From NCBI RefSeq assembly GCF_026627925.1, contig NZ_JAPNLE010000006.1, forward strand, positions 62,001-126,000: a DNA stretch of 64,000 nucleotides. Reading direction: 5' to 3'. The position numbers and the translations under genes are program-made. The stretch comes from Cupriavidus sp. D39 (GTDB lineage: Bacteria > Pseudomonadota > Gammaproteobacteria > Burkholderiales > Burkholderiaceae). Positions 29,561-37,827 of this stretch are shown piece by piece (the first letter of the stretch is position 1; every line of letters starts with the position of its first letter). The notes under the pieces are model-generated. The model did not search any database, was not told the DNA's origin, and worked only from the letters and a program-made list of their open reading frames with translations.

Positions 29561-30256
29561 TCAGCGCCAGGTCAGCAGATAACTGCGATCGCCGTGAAAG
29601 TGTGAGTACTCGTTCAACGTCATGAGCCTGCGCTTACGCTGGCTGCTCACCTGCAATGACGTCATGCTGGCATTGGCCAGTGTCCAGTTGACCTGCATCG
29701 CGGCTGCATCGCCAAGGCCAAGCAAGGCCTGGACAATCACCGCGATCACCCCACCCGATGTGACCACCAGATGCGTCTCATCCGGCCCGGCCAGCTTCAG
29801 CACCTGCTCCAGTGCAGCCTTGCAGCGCGCCTGGAACTGGCGCCAGGGCTCGTCATAGTCCCCATCCGCAGTGCCACCGTACCAGCGCGCCAGTGCCGCA
29901 CCGAACATACCGAAGAATGCATCGCGTGGATTCTCCGCGGCGGCGAGCTCGCTCATCATCACCTCATGGTCGTTGTAGCGAGGCTCATAGCGGACAATCA
30001 CCTGTTGGTGGTCGAATTCGTCAAAACCTGCGAGACAGTGCTGCTCAAGGTCCCAGTCGGCGCCCTGGAGCAATCCCTTTGCCGTTTGCCGGTGACGCTG
30101 AAGCCTTCCGGACCAGAGGGCATCGATAGTTTCGCCGCGCTCGCGCAGTACCTTGCCGAGGTGCTCCGCCTGCTCGTGCCCCTTGTCGGAAAGACAGTCA
30201 TAGTCTGTCGCTCCGAATGAGGCCTGACTATGGCGTACGAGAATGACGCGAGTCAT
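29561..30256 (-). CDS. Histidine phosphatase (phosphoglycerate-mutase-like)
   Basis: Protein of 231 residues from the histidine phosphatase superfamily. It has the phospho-His motif VILVRHSQASFG near residue 8, where the usual RHG is RHS, and a late His in TSGGVIAVIVQALL, where the conserved H of this region is less clear (HLVVTSGG holds a His). The ATG at 30256 overlaps the neighbouring kinase stop region by a few bases. It may dephosphorylate the product of the APH-like kinase encoded just before it (inference). Confidence 0.8.
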   Translation of the reverse strand: MTRVILVRHSQASFGATDYDCLSDKGHEQAEHLGKVLRERGETIDALWSGRLQRHRQTAKGLLQGADWDLEQHCLAGFDEFDHQQVIVRYEPRYNDHEVMMSELAAAENPRDAFFGMFGAALARWYGGTADGDYDEPWRQFQARCKAALEQVLKLAGPDETHLVVTSGGVIAVIVQALLGLGDAAAMQVNWTLANASMTSLQVSSQRKRRLMTLNEYSHFHGDRSYLLTWR

Positions 30257-30258
30257 GG

Positions 30259-31325
30259 TCAAGCCCTCCCGCTTCGACGGATCAGACGCCGACAGCGTCG
30301 ATGGAGCGCATATACCATCAGCCAGAAATGCCTGAATGCCGGATTCTTCGTTTGCTTGTGGTGATAGCGGTAGTAGATCTGCTGAATGATGACTGCCAGC
30401 CGGAAGAGTCCAAAGACCTCGTAGAAGACCCAGTTGTCGGTCTTGAGGCCAGTCTTGCCGAAGTAGTAGTCGACGACTTCTCTTCGGCTCAGCATGCCCG
30501 GCAAGTGCGTCGGTTGACGTCGCGCCGCTCGCATCATGAAGTTGTCATCGGCTTGCACCCAATAGGCCAGCATGGTGCCAAGGTCCATCAGAGGATCGCC
30601 CAGCGTGGCAAGCTCCCAGTCCAGCACACCGATCACCTGCGTGGGTTCCTGAGCGGACAGGACGACGTTGTCGAAGCGCCAGTCGTTATGGATGATGCAG
30701 GTTCGGCTGTCCTCCGGAGTGTTTGTCCGCAGCCACGCGCGCACGCTGCGAAAGCGTGGCACGTTCCAGGTAAGACTCTTCTCGTAGCGTGCGTCCCAGC
30801 CATCGACCTGACGCTTGCAGTAGCCCGCTCCCTTACCCAGCGAATCCAGGCCAGACGCCTGGTAATCCGTCTGGTGCAGAGCGATGAGCTGGTCCAGCAC
30901 GTTCAGGCATAGTTCGCGCACACGCGGCGCCGTGAAATCGAGGTCACGGGACAGGTTCGCGCGGGGGATGATTCCTGCAATACGCTCCATGACATAGAAG
31001 TCGCACCCGATCACTGAAGGGTCCTGGCACAGGGCGACAGTGTCGGGCACCATCGGGTATGCCGGCTTCAGATGCTTTTGAATGAAGTACTCGCGAGCCA
31101 TGTCGTGCGCACCGGCCGCCTTGGTGCCAGCTGGCGGACGCCGAAGAATGAGATCGCGGTTGCGGTATTCCAGCCGGTAGGTCCAATTGGAAGCACCACC
31201 GGCATACTGCGTGATAGTCGGCTGCCCCAAGAGGCTGCGGTCCTGCGCTTTGAGCCATCGATCTACTGCCGCTATGTCGAGCTCTTCCCCGGACGAACCG
31301 CTCCCGCTTGATCTATTGCTGTCAT
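30259..31325 (-). pseudogene. APH/ACAD10-like phosphotransferase, one frameshift
   Basis: Kinase-like protein of about 355 residues in the aminoglycoside phosphotransferase fold, of the group found beside acyl-CoA dehydrogenases. The N lobe has YAGGASNWTYRLEYRNRDLI, then YVMERIAG, the catalytic loop IIHNDWRFDNVVLS and the metal Asp in VLDWELATLGDPLMDLG. The best start is ATG 31325 after GGAGAAG (MTAIDQAGAVRPG). A C4 run on the + strand at 31287-31290 should be five, which joins this start to EELDIAAVDRWLKAQDRSLL and the rest. Without the extra base the gene would begin internally. Probably intact in the organism. Confidence 0.8.
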
Positions 31326-31408
31326 GCTTTGGCTTCTCCGATTTCAGCGTTAGGCCAGCGCCATCCTGGCTTGCTGGCTGAATGAGCGGGCATCTGTTAA
31401 GTGTTTCG

Positions 31409-31623
31409 TCATATCACCTCGAAGCGCAAACCAGCATGGCGCGCCAGGCGGTCGATAAAGCGTTCGTCGAATATCGTCGCCGGTGTCCAGAAGCCACCAC
31501 CACGCCCGATCTTGCTACCGTTCTTGACGTGGTCCAGTGCCAGACTGGCAGGTACCGCGTCAGGATCTGACCAACAAAGCTGGTGGCGCCAAAGACGACG
31601 ACGTCATAGCCTGGGGCGGTCAT
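31409..31623 (-). pseudogene. Saccharopine-dehydrogenase-like gene with large internal deletion
   Basis: The first 25 codons from ATG 31623 (MTAPGYDVVVFGATSFVGQI) are the nucleotide-binding start of a saccharopine dehydrogenase/trans-acting enoyl reductase-like protein. Soon after, in another frame, comes a typical C terminus (KIGRGGGFWTPATIFDERFI, then DRLARHAGLRFEVI) ending at 31409. Roughly 300 residues between them are missing. The following 20-codon frame (MTKHLTDARS) overlaps its stop. It lies second in the leftward operon. Confidence 0.65.
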
Positions 31624-31730
31624 GGACGTTTCCTTGCGGCGCTGATAGCGGAGGGGCTGGAATTCAAGCCTTCCAGCTCACCTTCCAGCGGTCCGAATTC
31701 GATTTGTGCAAACCGCCTATCCATATTCAT
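31620..31730 (-). CDS. Short frame of 36 codons at the operon start
   Basis: ATG 31730 follows GAGGAAG and the stop overlaps the next ATG (ATGA), so it is placed as a translated first gene. MNMDRRFAQIEFGPLEGELE and the rest match no family I know. It could be the joined ends of a larger deleted gene, since its neighbour has clearly lost its middle. Confidence 0.4.
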   Translation of the reverse strand: MNMDRRFAQIEFGPLEGELEGLNSSPSAISAARKRP

Positions 31731-31810
31731 TGAGCTTCCTCGATGATTGACCCTGTATGCGGTGCCTGAGGCAGTGCCCGAGGCAAGCCGATTAACAGCC
31801 GGCAGCCAGC

Positions 31811-31841
31811 ACTTTAAGGTTAAACTCAACTTGAAGGTCAA
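31811..31841 (-). promoter_or_regulatory. MerR-type promoter for the APH/phosphatase/SDR operon
   Basis: Read leftward: TTGACC (31841-31836), a 19-base spacer, and TAAAGT (31816-31811). The spacer carries the dyad TTCAAGTTGAGTTTAA. A 19-bp spacer with a central dyad is the hallmark of MerR-activated promoters. The MerR 2 gene is directly upstream. Confidence 0.65.
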
Positions 31842-31990
31842 GCATCCAGACGCGGATAGGTTGGATTCATTCCGATCACCTTGTGGATCCCAACGCGGAT
31901 ATTGAAGGGACCGGAACCAAAGTAGACGTTCCGACACATTGAGAGACACGTGCGCCAGCAGTTCCTGGCACTTTCCGGCACGTTCCGGGA

Positions 31991-32443
31991 TCAGCTCGCT
32001 GCGGGGCGACGGGTCTTACCCCGGGCTGGCACGACGGCCCCTTCTTCGCGGAGGCGGTCTTGCACCCACTTCGTCCTGTCAGAGCAGGGCATATCCGCAG
32101 GCCGGTTTTCGATGTTCCTGATGGCGGCGAGCAGATGGGTCTTGTTTTGTTTGAGGCGTTTTTTCATGTCCTCGATTTCGGCGACTTTCCGCTTGAGGGC
32201 ATCCAGTAACTCATCGTGCTGCCAGTTCCCCGAACCGAGCGGTAGCAGATGGCGGATCTGATCGAGCGAGAACCCCGCACTCTGCGCGCTGGCGATGATT
32301 TCCAGAATCCATACCGCCTCCGGCGGGTAGTCGCGATAGCCATTCGCCTGGCGCTCGACCGCCAGGATTAATCCGGCTGCCTCGTAAAAGCGAATGCGGG
32401 AGGCCGTCAGACCGCTGAGCTTAGCCAGTTCTCCAATTCTCAT
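31991..32443 (-). CDS. MerR-family regulator 2
   Basis: Regulator of 150 residues with winged helix (MRIGELAKLSGLTASRIRFY, NGYRDYPPEAVWILE), dimerisation helix (LLDALKRKVAEIEDMKKRLK) and one cysteine (ADMPCSDRTK) at about the same position as in the two other MerR proteins. It sits between two MerR-type promoters: one for the leftward operon (31811-31841) and one for the rightward hydrolase (32461-32491). It is therefore a natural candidate to control both. Confidence 0.88.
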   Translation of the reverse strand: MRIGELAKLSGLTASRIRFYEAAGLILAVERQANGYRDYPPEAVWILEIIASAQSAGFSLDQIRHLLPLGSGNWQHDELLDALKRKVAEIEDMKKRLKQNKTHLLAAIRNIENRPADMPCSDRTKWVQDRLREEGAVVPARGKTRRPAAS

Positions 32444-32460
32444 ACGGCACTAAGAAAGCA

Positions 32461-32491
32461 TTGACATTAAGGTTCACTTTAATCCTACAGT
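32461..32491 (+). promoter_or_regulatory. MerR-type promoter for the alpha/beta hydrolase
   Basis: TTGACA (32461-32466), a 19-base spacer with the dyad ATTAA-N8-TTAAT, and TACAGT (32486-32491). It reads toward the hydrolase gene and away from merR 2. Confidence 0.65.
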
Positions 32492-32660
32492 GAATCTTGG
32501 CCCGGCAAGGAAGGCCGACCTGGCTAGCGCGGTGTCCCCGGCCACATTCCCTCCCCCTCATCTACCTATCTGGAAAGGAGCAGGACTCGACCTCCGCGCA
32601 GCAAATATCAGCGCGCACATCGCCGATTGAAGGCTTATGCACTACACAGCAGAAGCGAAA

Positions 32661-33489
32661 ATGGGATACGTGACAACAAAGGATGGCGTTGAGATCTTCT
32701 ACAAAGACTGGGGGCCACGTGACGCACAGGTGATTTTTTCATCACGGTTGGCCGCTCAGCGCTGACGACTGGGATGCCCAGACGCTCTTCTTTCTGGCGC
32801 AAGGCTATCGGGTCGTCGCGCATGATCGCCGCGGTCATGGGCGATCCAGTCAGGTCTGGGACGGCCATGACATGGACCATTATGCGGATGATGTGGCGGC
32901 GGTCGTGAACCACCTCGGCGTGCAGAAGGCTGTCCATGTCGGCCATTCCACGGGCGGCGGCGAGGTCATCCACTACGTCGCCCGCCATGGGGAAGACCGC
33001 GTCTCCAAGGCAGTACTCATCAGCGCCGTTCCGCCGATCATGGTGAAGACCGAGAAGAACCCAGGCGGCCTGCCCAAGGAGGTGTTCGACAACCTCCAGG
33101 CCCAACTCGCGGCAAACCGTGCGCAATTCTATTATGACATTCCCGCGGGCCCCTGCTACGGCTATAACCGCCCGAACGCAAAGCCGTCGGAAGGCGTCAT
33201 CTGGAATTGGTGGCGGCAGGGAATGATGGGGAGCGCCAAGGACCACTATGACGGCATCGTTGCCTTCTCGCAGACCGACGTCACCGAAGACCTGAAGAGC
33301 GCCACGATTCCCGTTCTGGTGATGCATGGCGACGACGATCAGATCGTCCCTTATGCAGACTCGGGCCCGCTGTCGGCGAAGCTGCTCAAGAACGGTACCT
33401 TGAAAACCTATCCGGGTTTCCCGCATGGAATGCCCACCTCCAACGCCGAAACGATAAACGCCGATCTGCTCGCGTTCGTGCGCGGCTAG
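32661..33489 (+). pseudogene. Alpha/beta hydrolase (non-haem chloroperoxidase type), one frameshift
   Basis: Serine hydrolase of about 275 residues starting MGYVTTKDGVEIFYKDWGPR. The catalytic triad is visible: Ser in GHSTGGGEV, Asp in MHGDDDQIVPY and His in FPHGMPT. The T6 run at 32734-32739 is one base too long (or two too short) for the family sequence VIF-HHGWPLSADDWDAQ. As written, the first 27 residues are cut off from the rest. Enzymes of this type hydrolyse esters or lactones and show perhydrolase activity. It is preceded by a MerR-type promoter. Confidence 0.82.
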
Positions 33490-33497
33490 CAGCGACG

Positions 33498-33525
33498 GGT
33501 GCCAGAAGCATAGCCTTCTGGCACC
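33498..33525 (+). terminator. Stem-loop after the hydrolase gene
   Basis: Perfect 11-bp stem, GGTGCCAGAAG (33498-33508) with CTTCTGGCACC (33515-33525), six-base loop, nine bases after the stop codon. No T run follows, so termination strength is uncertain. Confidence 0.55.
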
Positions 33526-33747
33526 TGGCTGCTCCCCTTCGCGAAGCATTTCAGGACGCTCGACCGTGCTGCAGTGGAGAAGACGCAGTTCTGCTCGCCA
33601 CGAGTTTTGTGGCGGGCTTTTTCATTTGGTGGGTACCCGTCATTGCGAAGCGGGAGCCTCAGCCTGAAGTAGCCGCACGTCCGCGGCTCGGCGTCCAGTC
33701 CTCGCAGCCATGCCCCGCGACGCTCATACACCACCTCAAAAAAGGTG

Positions 33748-33778
33748 TTGATATTAAAGTTGACTTTAACCTTAAAGT
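33748..33778 (+). promoter_or_regulatory. MerR-type promoter for the old yellow enzyme gene
   Basis: TTGATA (33748-33753), 19-base spacer and TAAAGT (33773-33778). The spacer region contains two overlapping dyads, TTAAAGT-TG-ACTTTAA and ACTTTAA-CC-TTAAAGT. The start codon is 29 bases downstream of the -10 element. Confidence 0.65.
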
Positions 33779-33806
33779 CGAACCACGATCAAAACGAGGT
33801 GACGCC

Positions 33807-35042
33807 ATGAACATGTTCGACAAGTTGATCCTTCGCAACGGTTCAACCGTTCCGAACCGCATCGCCAAAGCCGCCATGGAAGAGAACATGGCGGACGCTG
33901 ACCACGCACCCTCCGAAGCGCTGATGCGGCTGTACAAGGCCTGGGCAGAAGGGGGTGCCGGCCTGCTGATGACCGGCAATGTGATGGTGGACAGCCGTGC
34001 CATGACGGGGCCCGGCGGCGTCGTGCTGGAAGACGCCAGGCACCTGGACCGGTTCAGGCGCTGGGCACGGGTCGGCCGATCCAAGGGGGCGCAGTTCTGG
34101 CTGCAGATCAACCATCCCGGCCGCCAGATGCCTGCCAATCTGGGGCAGCCCACCTGGGCTCCCTCCGCTGTGTCAATGAACCTGGGCAATATGTCCAGGC
34201 ACTTCAACACGCCGCAGGCGATGACGCAGGAGGTTATCGAGGACGTGATCGAGCGCTTTGCCCGTACGGCGCAACTGGGGGAACAGGCAGGTTTCACGGG
34301 CGTCGAAATTCACGCGGCGCACGGCTACCTGCTGAGCCAATTCCTCTCGCCGTTGAGCAACCAAAGAACAGATGCGTGGGGTGGCCCGCTGGAGAACCGC
34401 GCTCGCCTGCTCTTTGAGATCGTCAAGGCCGTACGCGCCGTGGTTTCGCCCGGATTCGCAGTTGCCGTCAAGCTGAACTCTGCCGACTTCCAGCGTGGCG
34501 GCTTCAGCGCGGATGACGCCCGCCAGGTTGTGAAGATGCTCAACGAGCTTGCCGTCGACCTGGTCGAGTTGTCGGGAGGGAGCTATGAGGCTCCGGCCAT
34601 GCAGGGTGAAGCACGCGACGGCAGCACGCTCGCCCGCGAGGCCTACTTTGTCGAGTTCGCCCGCGACATCCGCGCGGTGGCGAAGATGCCAGTGATGGTC
34701 ACAGGCGGCATCCGCCGTCGGCCGGTGGCCGAGCAAGTGGTCAGGAGCGGCGTGGACATGGTTGGCATCGGTACTGCCCTGGCCATCGACCCCAATCTGC
34801 CGCGCGACTGGCGTGCTGGCAAAGACAGTGCGCCTGCGTTGCTGCCGATCAGCTGGAAGAACAAGCCGCTGGCCTCATTGGCCAACATGGCGGCAGTCAA
34901 GTTTCAACTGCGCAAGCTCAGCCGAGGCAAGGCCACGGATCCCAGGGTGTCACCGCTGCGCGCGCTGATCGTGCAGCAGGTTTCCAACGCATGCCGCGTC
35001 CGCCAATACCGGCGCTGGGTGGCTCAGCGCGTCCATGCCTGA
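33807..35042 (+). CDS. Old yellow enzyme family NADH:flavin oxidoreductase
   Basis: FMN-dependent reductase of 411 residues with one TIM-barrel domain, the length of NemA-like enzymes; the iron-sulfur and second nucleotide domains of larger relatives are absent. Motifs: PNRIAKAAMEENMA, WLQINHPGRQ, EIHAAHGYLLSQFLSPLSNQ (substrate-binding His pair), RLLFEIVKAVR and MVTGGIRRRPVAEQV. Start ATG 33807 follows CGAGGTGACG. Such enzymes reduce activated double bonds of enals, quinones or maleimides. The MerR-type promoter upstream fits a response to electrophiles. The secreted decarboxylase-like gene follows. Confidence 0.9.
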   Translation: MNMFDKLILRNGSTVPNRIAKAAMEENMADADHAPSEALMRLYKAWAEGGAGLLMTGNVMVDSRAMTGPGGVVLEDARHLDRFRRWARVGRSKGAQFWLQINHPGRQMPANLGQPTWAPSAVSMNLGNMSRHFNTPQAMTQEVIEDVIERFARTAQLGEQAGFTGVEIHAAHGYLLSQFLSPLSNQRTDAWGGPLENRARLLFEIVKAVRAVVSPGFAVAVKLNSADFQRGGFSADDARQVVKMLNELAVDLVELSGGSYEAPAMQGEARDGSTLAREAYFVEFARDIRAVAKMPVMVTGGIRRRPVAEQVVRSGVDMVGIGTALAIDPNLPRDWRAGKDSAPALLPISWKNKPLASLANMAAVKFQLRKLSRGKATDPRVSPLRALIVQQVSNACRVRQYRRWVAQRVHA

Positions 35043-35123
35043 CCGGCCAGACAACGCTGCAAGCGCTGATGTCGAGACCATTCCGACCCCATGCCCAACT
35101 TAAGCACCCAAAGTATCGTCAAA

Positions 35124-36109
35124 ATGAAAATCAGCAATCTTGCTGCTGCAGCAGGGTTAATCATGAGCGTCCTCTTGAATCCTGCATGGGCCGATGGCAC
35201 ATCGGAAACCAGGCAAACCGAAAGCACAACAATCAGCATCGCCGGCCATGAGGTCCCTGTGGTCAAAGGCGGGCTGTATGACCGTTATCGCTCCAATCCT
35301 CCGCTTTCCGTCATTGCGTCCGAAGCGCCAGACGTTGACTTGAGTTGGTTCAAGGAACTCAAGAAGGAGAAAGTGAATATTGGCTTTGAATCCTATTCGC
35401 CGAACTTCTACTACAAGAACAGCAGGGTGACGGTCATCTTCACCGCCGACTTGAACAGGCTTCGGGAATTGATGCCTGCCCAAGTCCTGGAGAAGGTTCA
35501 ACCGCTCCAGGTCTGGCCGGGCAGAGGCCTTGTCGCGCTCACCGCCTACGCCTATGACTATTGCGACAACGACAGCTACAACGAGATTGGTCTCTCCGTC
35601 ATCACGAATCGGCCGGGCAGCTCCAGTTTTGGACCGCTCACCTTGATGAGTCAGGCGATGTCGAACGACTTCTGGGGCTACGTACTGAAGCTTCCGGTCA
35701 ATACCGAGCTCGCCAGGGTGCGGGTGTGGTTGGCTACAACCTGCCGAAATGGCTGACGGGCATCAACTACCGCGAGACCGACAAGTCGGTTGTCGTCGAG
35801 ATCTTTGACAGCCAGACGGGCAAAGTCGATGTCACCCTGGAAACCAGGAAGCTGGCCAACCTTTCGAGCAAGATCTCCATGGTGACCAATAGCTTTACCA
35901 ATGTCGATCAGCAAGGGCAATTGACCACGGGCTACGCAACTTCCCGTCAGCTCAGTCATGCCTCCAGCACAAGTGCGGAGGCGGTGAGCCTCAGTCTGAC
36001 TGAAGGAAGTCTATCAACGTTCATCAAGTCCCTGAACCTTGGCAAGATGGTCAAGTACGAGTACGTGCCCGAATTCCAGAGCGCGCTCTACTCGCCCAAG
36101 CCGCTGTGA
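35124..36109 (+). pseudogene. Secreted acetoacetate-decarboxylase-like protein, one frameshift
   Basis: About 328 residues with a Sec signal peptide (MKISNLAAAAGLIMSVLLNP, cleaved near AWADG). The body resembles the acetoacetate decarboxylase superfamily (GRGLVALTAYAYDYCDNDSY, NEIGLSVITNRPG, KLPVNTELARV, GYNLPKWLTGINYRE), though the catalytic Lys is not certain. Near 35718 one G seems missing (GTGCGGG for GTGGCGGG): the first frame ends at 35756, while the continuation (GVVGYNLPKW) runs to 36109. A periplasmic decarboxylase-like protein is unusual. Function unknown. Confidence 0.65.
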
Positions 36110-36135
36110 TCCTTTCTTGTCGTCGCGTCGACGCC

Positions 36136-36168
36136 GGTAGCCCCACACAGGCATGTCTGGGGGCTACC
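36136..36168 (+). terminator. Stem-loop after the decarboxylase-like gene
   Basis: GGTAGCCCC (36136-36144) pairs with GGGGCTACC (36160-36168), and inner bases extend the stem (CAG with CTG). GCCTTTATCC follows. A likely terminator of the old yellow enzyme operon. Confidence 0.6.
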
Positions 36169-36288
36169 GCCTTTATCCTTGTCATCCGAGCAGTGGGTGC
36201 CGGTGGCCCCGCCGGTCGCTGTGAAGCGTGGCCCCGCTCACGGCAACAGGGCTCCCCGCTGCGAGCCAGGCATCGCCAATGCAAGCCT

Positions 36289-36876
36289 GGAACCCCGGAC
36301 CAGGCTTCCTCGCCTATCACGCCTTACCGGCCGCCAAGTTTCGCCGAGACGGCACGTGCCATCGGTTCGATCACCGCGCGACGACGCTCAATCATGCTGG
36401 CCGGCCTTTCGCTGTAGACCTCGCAGTCATGCCGGGCGCCACCGCCGGGAGCTGGCGTCAGGAGGATGCGGCCCAGCTTGCCGATTGCCGCATGCGACAG
36501 ATGGTAGACAAAGGTGCCTCCTGGCATGAGCTCGCGCTCAACCGCTACATCCTTCGGCCAGACAAATGACGAAGTGGCCATCGATTGGCTCCAGTTGGGG
36601 TTCGAGGCGGAATCGTGGAGGCGCTGCCGGAAGGACTGAGCAACGCGGCGCTCCCTATTGTAGAACGCCTACCGCCGGGCGCCTCGCTTGGTTGCAGCGC
36701 TGCACCGGCCCTCTGATGTTCGTCAACTGGGACAGAGCCCAGATTTGACTAGAATCGGGAAATTTCCAGGGCAATTTTCGCATTGCTCCGATATCCCGGC
36801 GGACTCGATATCCAATGGGGGAGAAGGGTCGCCAGCCGCCGGGCAAACACCAGCCTATGTCCCTTCCCGGTCAGTT
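36289..36876. repeat. 0.59-kb direct repeat, copy 2
   Basis: Second copy of the repeat at 24731-25317, same orientation, differing at scattered bases. It marks the right border of the block that begins after copy 1. Beyond 36876 the sequence is unrelated to what follows copy 1. It holds the intact form of a small frame. Confidence 0.85.
36324..36581 (-). CDS. Small hypothetical protein of 85 residues in the repeat
   Basis: Frame MATSSFVWPKDVAVERELMP, then GGTFVYHLSHAAIGKLGRIL. I do not recognise it. It has no membrane segment and ends with a basic helix (MIERRRAVIEPMARAVSAKL). A homologous frame in copy 1 is stopped by TAG. The amino-acid frame is otherwise preserved between the copies, which mildly supports a real gene. 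Confidence 0.45.
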   Translation of the reverse strand: MATSSFVWPKDVAVERELMPGGTFVYHLSHAAIGKLGRILLTPAPGGGARHDCEVYSERPASMIERRRAVIEPMARAVSAKLGGR

Positions 36877-36952
36877 GCAGTCATTCATGAACTTGCTCCT
36901 GATCGTGCACACATGGCGGTTCGACATGGCGAAGCGGCCATTCGACTCTCAC

Positions 36953-37768
36953 TCAGCTAATACGCCCACCTTTCTGATCATGGCTCACCGTGGACGTCTC
37001 AGAAAACGAGGCAATGCTTGCATCGTACCTGGCGCCTCTTCCGCCTAGCCCTGCCGTTGCCTGTTTGGCTCCATCCAGCAAAGCCTTAACTGCAACGTCC
37101 ATCACGGACGGAGCATCGATTCTTCCTTTAGGTCCGGACAGAGTGAGCGCTCCTACAAAGTCACCGACTGCGTCGAATACCGGCACCGACGCTGAAGCCG
37201 TTTCAGGATCGCGTTCGCCGTAGGAGACTGCCCAAAGTTGGTTACGCACCTCTCTCCAACGCTCGTCCAGCGGTTCGGTGAAGGCGAGCAAAACTTTACC
37301 TGACGCTCCCTTTCCAATATCGAACTCCTCGCCGACTCGTATCGATACGCGTACGCTCCTCGACGGCTCCACGCGAAACAGGACTAGTCGTCGATCCCCG
37401 TGCCTCACGTAGAAGGACGCAGTTTCGCCGAGGTCTCGGCTGAGTTGCTGCAGTATTGGCTCGACAACCGGACCAACCGGGAACGATCGCTGATAGAGGC
37501 TCGCGAGGCGCAACGGTTGATGACCGATAGCGTACTGACCGTCGCTTAGCTTACGTATAAAGCCGCCGTGTTCCAAAGCCCCGAGCAAGCGTAGTACCGT
37601 GCTCTTATACAAGCCGGTCCGCCGCGACAACTCGGTCAGCGTCAGGCGATCGTCGGTCGGTCCGAAGGCGTTGAGAATCGAGAAGGCTCGGTCCAATACG
37701 GCGACGCCGCTAGATGACTCAGGCGCGTCAACAGGCGGCTCGGCCGCTGCGGCTTTTTGGGTAGGCAC
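36953..37768 (-). CDS. IclR-family transcriptional regulator 3
   Basis: Regulator of 271 residues, closely similar to IclR 2. It has a winged helix (SGVAVLDRAFSILNAFGPTD, SRRTGLYKSTVLRLLGALEH) and effector domain (SFYVRHGDRRLVLFRVEPSR, GKGASGKVLLAF, SYGERDPETASASVPVF). The start is GTG 37768 (MPTQKAAAAEPP). Seven bases upstream of this codon an IS630 element is inserted, which cuts the gene off from GGAGG and the three operator palindromes now at 39.25-39.39 kb. It was originally divergent from the HMG-CoA-lyase-like gene. Expression must now depend on a start provided by the element. Confidence 0.88.
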   Translation of the reverse strand: MPTQKAAAAEPPVDAPESSSGVAVLDRAFSILNAFGPTDDRLTLTELSRRTGLYKSTVLRLLGALEHGGFIRKLSDGQYAIGHQPLRLASLYQRSFPVGPVVEPILQQLSRDLGETASFYVRHGDRRLVLFRVEPSRSVRVSIRVGEEFDIGKGASGKVLLAFTEPLDERWREVRNQLWAVSYGERDPETASASVPVFDAVGDFVGALTLSGPKGRIDAPSVMDVAVKALLDGAKQATAGLGGRGARYDASIASFSETSTVSHDQKGGRIS

Positions 37769-37827
37769 GCTAGTACAACATCCCGTAAATAGGTTGAATA
37801 ATTAATTGGCTCGGATATCATGGCGGG

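Noticed and set aside
32461..32491. SoxR box
   Set aside because: The dyads resemble SoxR sites in layout, but all three local MerR proteins have a single Cys and no iron-sulfur cluster motif.
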